Shown here: piece after piece, positions 1-8,282 of the stretch
Layout: each line of letters begins with the position of its first letter
How positions within the stretch are numbered: position 1 is the first letter of the stretch
NCBI GenBank assembly: GCA_025355585.1
Contig: JANXZJ010000100.1
Location: 1 to 34,515 of the forward strand
Direction of reading: 5' to 3'
Source: Mariniphaga sp.
GTDB taxonomy: Bacteria > Bacteroidota > Bacteroidia > Bacteroidales > Prolixibacteraceae
DNA length: 34,515 nucleotides
Notes under the pieces: generated by a model
What the model was told of the DNA's origin: nothing
Database searches by the model: none
The model's input: the letters and a program-made list of their open reading frames with translations, nothing else
Made by a program: the position numbers and the translations under genes

Positions 1-996
1 TGCAAGTGCTTTGCGATTGGTAATCCGATAGTCAATCGGGGCAGATAGTTTCAATAAATTCAATACCTGTACCAGGTTTTCGTTTCGGAAAGTTGCTTTA
101 TAAATGTAATTTTTTATTTCAGGATCATTGATCGTAATCTCGACATTATACCAGCGGCTCAGCCTTTTAACCACATCTTCCATAGAATCGTCCCTGAAAA
201 TCAGGTTTCCATCACGCCATGCAATATATTTCTCGACATCAACCTCCTGCGTATATACTTTTTGCTGCTCTTTTTCGTAAATGGCTCTCTGTCCGGAATG
301 TATGGTGCCATAATCGGTTTTAACCTGACCGTTTTCGGATGAGAGTGCTACTTTGCCTGTGACCAGGACAACCTCTGATTCAATATCGTCATCAAAACTC
401 ACGACATTAAAAGAAGTGCCCAAAACTTCCACTTTTAAATCATTGGCATTTACCCGGAAAGGTTGTTTTTCATTTTTTGTAACTTCGAAAAAGGCTTCAC
501 CTTTAAGCATAACTTCCCGTTTGTCGCCAGTAAACCGGGTGGGAAATTGCAGTTCAGAACCAGAGTTTAACCAAACCTTCGTGCCATCAGCAAGCTCAAA
601 TTGTGTAACCATTCCTTGCCGCGAGGAGATTGTTTGCATCATTACATGTTCCTGCGAATTGTATCTTGCATTATTTTGTATGGTCAGATAACCGGAATAA
701 ACCAATAACGGAAGCAATAATATTGCAGCAGCACGTTGAACAGTAGTCCACCATCCCTTGGACTCCGGTTTTGCAATTTTTGCATTGACCTTTCTCAAAG
801 CTTGAAAAGAGTTGAACTGCTCCATTTCCCTGAGCATCGAGAGGGCCTCCCATGCTTTTAAACTTTCGTTGTAAAATGCACCATTCTCGGGCGATTCACT
901 TCTCCAATTATCCATCATCACCCGGTCTTCATCAGGTAATTCGCCTGATAAATATCCGGGCAATAACTCCTCTATTCTATCAACACTAATCTTCAT
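1..996 (-). CDS. FecR-family anti-sigma factor (3' end cut by window edge)
   Basis: Inner-membrane regulator of the FecR type, which in Bacteroidota holds or activates a partner ECF sigma factor in response to an outer-membrane signal. The reading frame opens at ATG 994-996 (reads MKISVDRIEELL) and stays open for 332 codons to the window edge. Residues 1-88 are the cytoplasmic part, about 90-104 form a single membrane helix (AAAILLLPLLVYSGY), 125-225 match the periplasmic FecR domain (RQGMVTQFELADGTKVWLNSGS, KGEAFFEV, VLGTSFNV), and 256-332 match DUF4974 (YIAWRDGNLIFRDDSMEDV, LSRWYNVEI). Members are usually about 330-340 residues, so only a few C-terminal residues are missing. The partner sigma gene lies just upstream on the same strand, 272 bases away. 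A SusC-like receptor would be expected beyond the left edge, but this is inference. Confidence 0.93.
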   Translation of the reverse strand, partial: MKISVDRIEELLPGYLSGELPDEDRVMMDNWRSESPENGAFYNESLKAWEALSMLREMEQFNSFQALRKVNAKIAKPESKGWWTTVQRAAAILLLPLLVYSGYLTIQNNARYNSQEHVMMQTISSRQGMVTQFELADGTKVWLNSGSELQFPTRFTGDKREVMLKGEAFFEVTKNEKQPFRVNANDLKVEVLGTSFNVVSFDDDIESEVVLVTGKVALSSENGQVKTDYGTIHSGQRAIYEKEQQKVYTQEVDVEKYIAWRDGNLIFRDDSMEDVVKRLSRWYNVEITINDPEIKNYIYKATFRNENLVQVLNLLKLSAPIDYRITNRKALA

Positions 997-1212
997 TTTC
1001 TAAACTTCTTATTGGAAAAATGCCGTGCGCATTTGGTCTGTTCAGTATTAAGACGACTAAATCGTATGACACACATATGATGAAATTAAATATTTTTGAA
1101 TGGGAGATAGAAGTCAGGGAAAAGCCTTCGCTACAGGGATAAATTGCGGGAATAAAGTTCGAAAGCCAATTGCTTCATTTTCTATTCTTTAGTTCTATAT
1201 TCTTAGGCCATT

Positions 1213-1235
1213 CCCGTCAATGACCACTTGACGGG
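1213..1235 (-). terminator. Stem-loop between sigma factor and FecR genes
   Basis: A perfect inverted repeat with 8-base arms (CCCGTCAA / TTGACGGG) and a 7-base loop lies 33 bases downstream of the sigma factor stop codon. The stem is GC-rich in an AT-rich gap. On the minus strand no clear U-run follows it, so it may be a partial terminator, an RNA-processing or stability element, rather than a classical intrinsic terminator. Confidence 0.5.
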
Positions 1236-1268
1236 TTTGCAACCTCTTCAAGAGTCCCTTCCGTTCCA

Positions 1269-1835
1269 TTATCCTATCAACCATGCAATCAACCATATCG
1301 GGAGAAATTCGGCAAGTTCCTTTCGGAGAATTTTCAGTGAATTGCTGATTTGCAGTTCTACAGTCCTTTTCGAAATTCCCAGTTTGTCCGAAATTTCAAG
1401 ATTTGACAACCCGTTGAGGCGGCTTAGTTCAAAGATTTCGCGACATCGGGGTGATAGTTTTGACATGCTTTTTTCAATTGTCTGCCTCAGTTCAGATTCG
1501 GCAAAATAGTGTTCAAACGAACAGTCTTCATTTTCAGCGGTGAAGAGTATAAATGCTTTGTATTTTTCGGTGACTTTATGGTGTTTTTGAAAATCGAGAC
1601 AACGGTTTTTAACGCCGGCAAAGAGGTAAGATTTTAATGAGGTACTGATTTGCATACGGGGAGCCTCCAGCCAGACTGCTACGAAAAAATCCTGTATCAA
1701 ATCTTCAGTGGTATCCCGGTCATGAAGATATTGCATGGCAAATGCGCAAAGCGATGAGTAGTAATAGTTAAAAACAAAATCAAATATTACTTTGTCCCTG
1801 CGTCCGAGTCCTTCTATCAACAAAATATCTTTCAA
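1269..1835 (-). CDS. RNA polymerase ECF sigma factor (Bacteroidetes FecI-like)
   Basis: Extracytoplasmic-function sigma factor that directs RNA polymerase to a small regulon. The 188-residue protein has sigma region 2 at about residues 20-85 (FNYYYSSLCAFAMQYLHDRD, DLIQDFFVAVWLE, SLKSYLFAGVKNRCLD). Region 4 with its helix-turn-helix lies at about 130-178 (LSPRCREIFELSRLNGLSN followed by EISDKLGISKRTVE). The first available start is TTG at 1833-1835; an in-frame TAG lies 30 bases upstream, and the next ATG is far inside region 2. A second TTG four codons further in is an alternative. A short hydrophobic end (LPIWLIAWLIG) is common in this family. It is divergent from the two-component genes and precedes the FecR-like gene, so the two form a sigma/anti-sigma unit. 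The target genes cannot be read from this window. Confidence 0.93.
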   Translation of the reverse strand: MKDILLIEGLGRRDKVIFDFVFNYYYSSLCAFAMQYLHDRDTTEDLIQDFFVAVWLEAPRMQISTSLKSYLFAGVKNRCLDFQKHHKVTEKYKAFILFTAENEDCSFEHYFAESELRQTIEKSMSKLSPRCREIFELSRLNGLSNLEISDKLGISKRTVELQISNSLKILRKELAEFLPIWLIAWLIG

Positions 1836-1857
1836 TGCCGGGTTGTTAGTTAGTGTA

Positions 1858-1865
1858 CAAATCTA
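1858..1865 (-). promoter_or_regulatory. Candidate -7 box for the sigma factor gene
   Basis: On the minus strand the bases read TAGATTTG, a full match to the Bacteroidetes -7 consensus TAnnTTTG. Transcription would begin near 1850, giving a leader of about 15 bases to the TTG start. The region where a -33 TTTG would sit is only T-rich, so the call is moderate. Confidence 0.45.
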
Positions 1866-1986
1866 ATACTATTCAGAATGAAAAATGTTACGCATTTAAA
1901 AATTGCTATATTCACATTTTCAAAGTTCCGGGAACAAGAACGTGATGGCATTGTTGTACAACTAATAAAATGACTGAAGTTTAGAT

Positions 1987-2664
1987 ATGAAGATCCTGAT
2001 TGTAGAGGATGAGAAGGCACTGTCCGATTCGATGGTTGAATACCTTGACGAAGAGGGACATAACTGCGAGGCGATCTATAATTACTTTGATGCAATCGAT
2101 AAGATCGGATTGTACCAGTATGATTGTATTGTTGTGGATATTAATTTGCCGGACGGAAACGGGCTTGACCTGATCCGGTTTATTAAAAAGAAATCGATTT
2201 TGATGGGAGTCATCATTATTTCGGCGCTGAATTCGCTCGAAAACCGGATTGAAGGGCTTGAAATTGGAGCTGACAATTACCTGACAAAACCGTTTCACCT
2301 GGCCGAACTCAATGCTCATTTAAAATCTATCAACCGCCGGGTTAGTTACGGCGGAAGCAATCAGATCATCATGAATGAGATAAAACTAATTCCGGACGAA
2401 CACAAGGCATTTGTAAATGACCAGGAAATAACCCTGACGAAAAAGGAGTACGAACTGCTGTTGTTTTTTATATCGAACAAAAACAAGGTAATTACCAAAT
2501 CGGGGCTTGCGGAATACTTGTGGGGCGACTATATGGATCTTGCAGATTCGTACGATTTTATCTATACGCATATCAAAAACCTCCGGAGAAAATTACTCAA
2601 GGAAGGGTGCGAAGATTATATTAAAACAATTTACGGATTAGGATACAAATTTGAATCGAATTGA
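1987..2664 (+). CDS. Response regulator, OmpR/PhoB family
   Basis: DNA-binding response regulator of a two-component system. The 225-residue protein has a receiver domain at 1-115 with acidic residues E7-D8-E9, the phospho-acceptor D51 (VVDINLPDGNG), a serine at the switch position (IIISA, 76-80) and the conserved K101 (TKPF). Residues 125-223 form a winged-helix domain (LTKKEYELLLFF, then IYTHIKNLRRKL and TIYGLGYKF). The length is normal for the family. The start is the only early ATG and fits the family N-terminus. The stop codon overlaps the histidine kinase start, so the two are translationally coupled. The stimulus is not evident. Its neighbours (sigma/FecR on one side, heme genes on the other) are suggestive but do not assign a regulon. 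Confidence 0.95.
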   Translation: MKILIVEDEKALSDSMVEYLDEEGHNCEAIYNYFDAIDKIGLYQYDCIVVDINLPDGNGLDLIRFIKKKSILMGVIIISALNSLENRIEGLEIGADNYLTKPFHLAELNAHLKSINRRVSYGGSNQIIMNEIKLIPDEHKAFVNDQEITLTKKEYELLLFFISNKNKVITKSGLAEYLWGDYMDLADSYDFIYTHIKNLRRKLLKEGCEDYIKTIYGLGYKFESN

Positions 2665-3920
2665 GACTTTTAAACAAAATCACTCTTAATTTATTGTCCA
2701 TCTCTCTCTTTATTTTCTTATTTGGGATGGTCGCATTTTACTATGTACTTCGTGAGCAGGTCGATCAGAATATTAACCTCGAGCTTGAAAAGCGGAAAAA
2801 GAGCATTACGAAAGAGCTGGACTCGGCTCATTCAACAACCAATCCAACTGTTAATCTGAGTGAAAAGGTATTGATCGCTCCGTTGGATAAACCCCGGCCG
2901 CTGATCAGTTTTTCTGACACCTTGCTTTTCAATCCTGATGAAAATAAGTACGCTATCTACCGCCACCTTGGATTCGTAAAAGTGATCGGCGACCAATCCT
3001 ATTTTATTCAAATATTTAAACCGCTCGAAGAAACCGACCGGCTGATTGTTCGCATCGTGATGATGATGAACCTTTTGATCATTATTATTATCATCACGCT
3101 ACTGATCGCCAACCGGCATTCCTCCCGGCAGGACTGGAAAGTTTTTTATGACAGCATCGAAAAAATCAATAACTATGATGTTAATTCCTTTGAAGCTTTT
3201 TCCCTGAAACACTCTGATATTAAAGAGTTCGCCGACCTGAACAGGGTATTGCTTACCATGACGGAACGAATTAAAAATGATTACCTGAACCTGAAGGAAT
3301 ACATCGAAAATGCGTCGCATGAGATTCAAACCCCGCTGGCCATTATTAATTCAAAAATGGAGCTGCTGCTGCAATGGGGTGACATGAAAGAGAAGCAATA
3401 CAAAATTGTGGCCGATGCTTATGAGGCTTCAAACAGGTTGTCGAGGCTCAACAAAACGCTCATTCTGTTAGCGAAGATTGAAAACAGGCAATTTCCCGAA
3501 TCCAACCCGGTCAATCCTGCCATTATGATCAATCATCAACTCGAAAGTCTTGAAGATCTGATCATTTCTAAGAAAATCAAAATCACAAAACGTTTTGACG
3601 ACGACGTTACAATCCTGATCAACCCCTATCTGGCTGAAATTCTTCTTGTTAATTTAATAAAAAATGCGGTCAGACACAATATTACAGGAGGCGAACTGAT
3701 CATTGAACTCTCAAAAACCCGATTTGAAATTGCCAATTCCGGACCACCCCTTCAAATGGACCCCGAAATGCTGTTTAAACGGTTTCATAAAGCTTCCTCC
3801 TCGCCCGAATCGCTTGGACTGGGACTTGCCATCGTTCAGAAGATTTGCACGTTATACGGTTATAAAATTGGATACAGCTATAAAAATGAAATGCACGTCA
3901 TGCATGTTGATTTTAAGTAG
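2661..3920 (+). CDS. Sensor histidine kinase
   Basis: Membrane sensor kinase partnering the response regulator just upstream. The 419-residue protein starts at TTG 2661 within the sequence TTGA, which also contains the regulator's stop codon; no ATG is available until residue 23, inside the first membrane helix. Membrane helices are at about 8-30 and 131-151, enclosing a periplasmic sensor of roughly 100 residues with no recognisable fold. The kinase core has the phospho-acceptor H220 (NASHEIQTPLA), the N-box at 331-340 (NLIKNAVRHN) and a G-box at 386-392 (GLGLAIV). The position usually occupied by the D-box aspartate reads IANSGPP, a substitution seen in many Bacteroidota kinases. No typical HAMP domain is obvious between helix 2 and H220. 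The ligand is unknown. Confidence 0.93.
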   Translation: MRLLNKITLNLLSISLFIFLFGMVAFYYVLREQVDQNINLELEKRKKSITKELDSAHSTTNPTVNLSEKVLIAPLDKPRPLISFSDTLLFNPDENKYAIYRHLGFVKVIGDQSYFIQIFKPLEETDRLIVRIVMMMNLLIIIIIITLLIANRHSSRQDWKVFYDSIEKINNYDVNSFEAFSLKHSDIKEFADLNRVLLTMTERIKNDYLNLKEYIENASHEIQTPLAIINSKMELLLQWGDMKEKQYKIVADAYEASNRLSRLNKTLILLAKIENRQFPESNPVNPAIMINHQLESLEDLIISKKIKITKRFDDDVTILINPYLAEILLVNLIKNAVRHNITGGELIIELSKTRFEIANSGPPLQMDPEMLFKRFHKASSSPESLGLGLAIVQKICTLYGYKIGYSYKNEMHVMHVDFK

Positions 3921-4026
3921 CATTAGATTTCAGTCGACTCCGAGGGCATTTTCGTCTTTTGAAGTGGCTAGTTATTGATGTGCAACCGTAATAAATAACA
4001 AATCTAAATAACTAAATATTTGAATA

Positions 4027-4131
4027 ATGAAAAAAATATTGCTTCACATCTTTTGTTTTACCTTAACATTTTGTGATTTTGCACCACTTGCCGTTACCAA
4101 TTATAAATTAGCATTTTACAATTTGTCGTAA
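4027..4131 (+). CDS. Possible small hydrophobic peptide (34 aa)
   Basis: The frame opens with ATG AAA AAA and encodes a short peptide whose first 20 residues look like a signal sequence (MKKILLHIFCFTLTFCDF), ending at TAA. I do not recognise it. It could be a real leader or secreted peptide, a remnant of a signal peptide, or chance in AT-rich DNA. There is no conserved motif or clear ribosome binding site. Confidence 0.2.
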   Translation: MKKILLHIFCFTLTFCDFAPLAVTNYKLAFYNLS

Positions 4132-4235
4132 AAATCGGATCTCTGCCCGATAACCGTTTTCCCTCCTATACAACCGGTACACACAACTATTCAACTTCAT
4201 TAAAAACCCACCTTTTGCCCCAATTCTGTTTGCTA

Positions 4236-4255
4236 CTTCAGATTTGCTTCAGATT
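4236..4255 (+). repeat. Tandem CTTCAGATT pair upstream of hemA
   Basis: CTTCAGATT occurs at 4236-4244 and again at 4247-4255, an 11-base period close to one helical turn. It lies 45-64 bases before the hemA start, where a regulator could bind. Function is inferred from position only. Confidence 0.35.
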
Positions 4256-4299
4256 CTATTTTTAGTATTGCAATCTATTCATCAAGAAAGGAAAATAGA

Positions 4300-5547
4300 A
4301 TGATAGGACTTTTTGGATTAAATCATAAATCGGCACCAATTGAGATAAGAGAACGCTTTGTATTTTGCGAAGAAGATATCAAGCGATTTGTGCCGCAACT
4401 CAAAGCAAAAGGAATCCATGGTGCAGTGGTTGTATCCACCTGCAACAGGACGGAAATTTACTTTGAACTTGATGACAAAAGCCTTGCTTCCGATTTTGAT
4501 CTGATCGGCGACACCCTTATCAGTAATCGTAAAGTTGCGCCTGCTGTGAAAATCCATTTTTATCAGAAGAAAAATGACGATGCCGTACATCACCTGTTTC
4601 GTGTTGTTTCCGGTCTTGACTCAATGGCACTAGGTGAATACCAGATCGTTGGACAAATAAAAGATGCATTCAATATAAGTAAACAAAATGAACTCTGCAG
4701 CTCAGTACTTTTTAAGCTCTTTAATGATGCTTTAAAAACCGGGAAACAGGTTCGCACAGATACAGCGCTTAACAAAGGAGCCGTTTCAATCAGCTATGCA
4801 GGTGTAGAACTTGCCGGAAAGAAACTTCAGAATTTAAGTTCCCATTCTGTTTTGTTGGTTGGTGCCGGACAAACCAGCGAACTCACGCTTTTAAACCTTA
4901 TAAAAAAAGAGTGCAATCAATTTACAGTAGTTAACCGTACCCAGGAGAAAGCCTGCGAACTAGCTGAAAAATACCATTGTAAGGTGGGCAATTTCGAACA
5001 GTTAGGCGAACTTCTCGTTAATAATGATATTGTAATAAGCTCAACAGCTTCAAAGAATGCATTGTTCACAGAAGAGATGGTCCGAAAGGCAATGGCAGAA
5101 CGTAACAATGAGCCCTTGCTATTTATAGATCTTTCAGTACCCAGGAATGTTGCAAAGGAAGTAGGCGACATCGAAAACGTTCATGTTTATGACATCGATG
5201 CTTTAAATGAAGTAATCGGAGATAATTTGGACATGAGAAAAGGGGAAATCTGTCATGCAGAGTTTATTATTGAAGAATCAGTCTCTGATTTTTCAAAATG
5301 GCACGCGATACACGTTTTAGCACCTACTTTTCAAAATATAACAAGTCAGTTTCAGGAAGTTAACAAAGCAATGCTTGATGGTTTAAAAAACAAAAAGGAA
5401 ATTGACCATGAAAATGCCACTATTTACGGAGAGTTGATTACCAAAAAGTTTATTGGTTTAATGATCGAAAATGTAAAATCTGTCACAAACAACGGTCAGA
5501 AACAGGAGTACATTACGATGGTAAATAAATTATTTGATCTCAACTAA
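4300..5547 (+). CDS. hemA: Glutamyl-tRNA reductase
   Basis: Catalyses the NADPH-dependent reduction of glutamyl-tRNA to glutamate-1-semialdehyde, the first step of the C5 route to tetrapyrroles. The 415-residue protein has the N-terminal catalytic domain with the active-site C48 in VVVSTCNRTEIY, and the family signature HLFRVVSGLDSMALGEYQIVGQIK at about 97-120. The NAD(P)-binding fold is at about 185-215 (LLVGAGQTSELTLLNL), and the C-terminal dimerisation helices carry the DLSVPRNV motif near residue 276. Length is normal. The start ATG is preceded by AGGAAAATAGA. It is the first gene of the heme operon, and its TAA stop shares a base with the ATG of the next gene (TAATG), indicating translational coupling. 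Bacterial HemA is often controlled by heme through protein stability; nothing here shows this. Confidence 0.97.
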   Translation: MIGLFGLNHKSAPIEIRERFVFCEEDIKRFVPQLKAKGIHGAVVVSTCNRTEIYFELDDKSLASDFDLIGDTLISNRKVAPAVKIHFYQKKNDDAVHHLFRVVSGLDSMALGEYQIVGQIKDAFNISKQNELCSSVLFKLFNDALKTGKQVRTDTALNKGAVSISYAGVELAGKKLQNLSSHSVLLVGAGQTSELTLLNLIKKECNQFTVVNRTQEKACELAEKYHCKVGNFEQLGELLVNNDIVISSTASKNALFTEEMVRKAMAERNNEPLLFIDLSVPRNVAKEVGDIENVHVYDIDALNEVIGDNLDMRKGEICHAEFIIEESVSDFSKWHAIHVLAPTFQNITSQFQEVNKAMLDGLKNKKEIDHENATIYGELITKKFIGLMIENVKSVTNNGQKQEYITMVNKLFDLN

Positions 5548-7259
5548 TGGCGAAAAATACCATACGTATCGGCACAAGAGGAAGTAAATTAGCTTTATAT
5601 CAGGCATATCGGGTAAAAGACGAACTTCAGGCACACTACCCAGACACCGAATTCACGATCGAAATCATTAAAACCAAAGGGGATAAGATTCTTGACGTTG
5701 CATTGTCAAGAATTGGAGATAAAGGTCTTTTTACCAAAGAGATAGAAGAAGCCCTTTTCAATCATGAAATCGATATGGCCGTTCATAGCCTGAAAGATTT
5801 ACCCACCGTTTTCCCGGAAGGTGCCAAATTAGGGGCTGTTTTAAAGCGTGGTGAGATTCGCGACGCACTCATCAGCACCAATGGCAGAAAAATTGCAGAT
5901 CTCACCTCTAACGATGTGATTGCCACCTCGAGTCTGCGAAGAAAAGCACAGCTACTTAGAATAAATAAAGATTTTAAGATCATAGAAATACGCGGAAACG
6001 TGAATACCCGTATCCGGAAAATGGAGGAAGGATACTGTGATGTAATGATAATGGCGGCGGCCGGTTTACAACGACTCGAAATGGGCGAATACATTTCTGA
6101 CCTTTTCGAGCCTGAAGTGATGATTCCAGCCTGTAGCCAGGGAGCTATTGTGATTGAAATCAGGGAGAACGACCCGGTTACCGAAGAGATTATTTCTAAA
6201 ATCAATGATGAAAAGACCCTAATCGCGACGAATGCCGAGAGGGCATTTCTACGCACCCTTGAAGGTGGGTGCCAGATTCCGGTGGGGAGTTACACCCGCA
6301 TTGATGGCGACACATTTCATATAACAGGGTTTATTTCGAGCATCGACGGAACACAATATATCAAAGATTCGGCCGAAGGGAATATCAGTCAGGCCGTTTA
6401 CGTTTCGATGAAGCTGGCTAAAAGCTTGCACAGCCGTGGCGGAGCCGAAATTTTAAAAGTGATACGTGATGAAAATATCGTTTTCGCACAGTCGGATGTC
6501 TCCTTAAAAGACAAGGTCATCATTTCCACGAGAGCAATTGAATCCGGAGACTCGTTGCCGGATCTACTTAAGGCTTGTGGCGCGAAATTATTGCCTCTTC
6601 CAATGATAGAGATTACCCCGTCCAAATTGGATAATGCGGTGATTGATCAACTGAATCACCTGGAACGATTTGACTGGATATTCTTCACAAGTAAGAACGG
6701 GGTCATCAATTTCTTCAGGCATTTAATTGATGTGAAGGGAAATACAGAATTGCCGAAAACCGTTTATCTGGCTGTTATTGGTTATAAAACCGGACTGGAA
6801 CTCGAATACTACGGCTACACGCCAACACTTATCTGCGACGAAAACACTTCAGATGAACTTCTGATCCAGTTTTATAAAAAATATCAACCTAAAAATCTGA
6901 ATATTCTCCTCGCACTTGGTAACCTCGCAGATAATACGTTGTCCGACCGGCTATCGGCTGAAAACACAGTCAACAGGATTAATGTTTATCAGACTGTTAA
7001 ACCCGCTTATGCTGATCCTGAAATCGTTGAAATTATAAAAAACGGACTTTACGATCTGATCGTTTTTACAAGTCCTTCAACATTTACCAATTTCTGTGCC
7101 TATTTCAACCCGGATCAGCTTGGAAAGTTAAAAATGGCAAGTATTGGAACAACCACTTCAAATGCCATTCAGAAAGCGGGGTTTGAACCTTTAATGACTG
7201 CCAAAAAATCGAATGCAGAAGGGCTTAGAGATGCAATTATTGAATATTATCAATTATAA
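5547..7259 (+). CDS. hemC-hemD: Fused hydroxymethylbilane synthase / uroporphyrinogen-III synthase
   Basis: One 570-residue protein that should polymerise four porphobilinogens and then close the ring to uroporphyrinogen III. Residues 1-310 are Hem[15 protein letters not shown] (7-20), the [11 protein letters not shown] active-site loop at 76-86, [16 protein letters not shown] (149-156), and C242 in [12 protein letters not shown], which attaches the dipyrromethane cofactor. Residues about 322-570 are a HemD-type two-lobed domain ([68 protein letters not shown]). There is no internal stop or frameshift. Separate hemC and hemD genes are more usual, but such fusions are known in some bacteria. 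A fusion would hand the unstable hydroxymethylbilane directly from one active site to the next, which is inference. Confidence 0.95.
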   Translation: MAKNTIRIGTRGSKLALYQAYRVKDELQAHYPDTEFTIEIIKTKGDKILDVALSRIGDKGLFTKEIEEALFNHEIDMAVHSLKDLPTVFPEGAKLGAVLKRGEIRDALISTNGRKIADLTSNDVIATSSLRRKAQLLRINKDFKIIEIRGNVNTRIRKMEEGYCDVMIMAAAGLQRLEMGEYISDLFEPEVMIPACSQGAIVIEIRENDPVTEEIISKINDEKTLIATNAERAFLRTLEGGCQIPVGSYTRIDGDTFHITGFISSIDGTQYIKDSAEGNISQAVYVSMKLAKSLHSRGGAEILKVIRDENIVFAQSDVSLKDKVIISTRAIESGDSLPDLLKACGAKLLPLPMIEITPSKLDNAVIDQLNHLERFDWIFFTSKNGVINFFRHLIDVKGNTELPKTVYLAVIGYKTGLELEYYGYTPTLICDENTSDELLIQFYKKYQPKNLNILLALGNLADNTLSDRLSAENTVNRINVYQTVKPAYADPEIVEIIKNGLYDLIVFTSPSTFTNFCAYFNPDQLGKLKMASIGTTTSNAIQKAGFEPLMTAKKSNAEGLRDAIIEYYQL

Positions 7260-7278
7260 TCAATTAAAAATTAAAGTC

Positions 7279-8259
7279 ATGACATTTCCAGTTACAAGAT
7301 TAAGAAGATTAAGATACAACAGCGTTTTAAGACAAATGGTTACAGAAACAAAACTATCGGCTGATGATTTTGTGATGCCACTTTTCGTTTGTTCTGGTAC
7401 CAATGTAAAAAATCACATTAATTCAATGCCTGGCAATTATCAGCTTTCTGTTGAACTTCTGGTCGAAGAATGCAAGACAATATATGCAGCCGGTGTAAAA
7501 TCTGTATTGCTTTTCGGAATACCCGCTTACAAGGATGAAGACGGAAGTGTCGCCTGTGAGCACAATGGCATCGTACAGCAAGCCATCCGTGCCATTAAGA
7601 AGGAGTTAAAAGATCTTTATGTGATAGCAGATGTCTGCAATTGCGAATATACAACGCATGGCCACTGCGGAACAATCATCGATGGTGATGTCGACAACGA
7701 TTCAACCCTGATCACTTTGGCCAAACAATCGGTTTCACTTGCTGAAGCCGGTGCCGACATGATTGCCCCAAGTGATATGATGGACGGACGTGTTGGTGTG
7801 ATCCGGGCTCAATTAGATGCCAATGGTTTTGAGAAAATCCCGATCATGGCTTATTCGGCAAAATATGCTTCGGGTTTTTATGGCCCATTCAGGGAAGCAG
7901 CAGAAAGCGCGCCAAAATTTGGTAACCGGGCAACCTATCAGATGAATCCTGCGAATTCCAATGAGGCACTCCGCGAAGTTGCGCAGGACATTGCCGAAGG
8001 AGCAGACATTGTAATGGTAAAACCGGCACTTAGTTACCTCGATGTGATTTATCGTGTTAAAAATGAATTCAATATGCCGGTTGCGGCCTATAATGTAAGT
8101 GGCGAATTCTCGATGTTGAAGGCGGCAGCCGAAAAAGGTTGGATTGACGGACCAAGGGTGATGATGGAAATATTAACCTCTATCAAACGTGCAGGTGCCG
8201 ACATTATTATTACCTATCACGCCGTTGAAGCAGCAAATATCCTGAACGGAAAATATTGA
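7279..8259 (+). CDS. hemB: Porphobilinogen synthase (delta-aminolevulinic acid dehydratase)
   Basis: Condenses two 5-aminolevulinates to porphobilinogen. The chosen ATG at 7279 gives 326 residues and the usual family beginning ([21 protein letters not shown]); an upstream in-frame start at 7213 would lie inside hemC-hemD and is unlikely. The zinc-site cysteines C120, C122 and C130 are present in [14 protein letters not shown], so this is a zinc-dependent type. The Schiff-base lysines are K195 ([15 protein letters not shown]) and K248 ([11 protein letters not shown]). The gene starts 19 bases after hemC-hemD and ends just before hemL, so it belongs to the same operon. In pathway order it acts before HemC. 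Confidence 0.97.
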   Translation: MTFPVTRLRRLRYNSVLRQMVTETKLSADDFVMPLFVCSGTNVKNHINSMPGNYQLSVELLVEECKTIYAAGVKSVLLFGIPAYKDEDGSVACEHNGIVQQAIRAIKKELKDLYVIADVCNCEYTTHGHCGTIIDGDVDNDSTLITLAKQSVSLAEAGADMIAPSDMMDGRVGVIRAQLDANGFEKIPIMAYSAKYASGFYGPFREAAESAPKFGNRATYQMNPANSNEALREVAQDIAEGADIVMVKPALSYLDVIYRVKNEFNMPVAAYNVSGEFSMLKAAAEKGWIDGPRVMMEILTSIKRAGADIIITYHAVEAANILNGKY

Positions 8260-8282
8260 TCAATTCATTAAAATCCAATAGA

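Larger units (their letters stand above)
3921..4299 (+). other. Intergenic region upstream of the heme operon
   Basis: These 379 bases hold no convincing conserved gene. They contain a possible 34-codon ORF (4027-4131), a weak hairpin (TTTTAC 4114-4119 with GTAAAA 4128-4133), and a tandem 9-base repeat at 4236-4255. The heme operon promoter should lie here, but no full TAnnTTTG box was found; the closest is TATTTTTA at 4257-4264 with poor spacing. Confidence 0.6.

Noticed and set aside
7213-7278. Longer start of hemB inside hemC-hemD
   Set aside because: The extra 22 residues are not like the family, and the ATG at 7279 gives the standard N-terminus after a 19-base gap.
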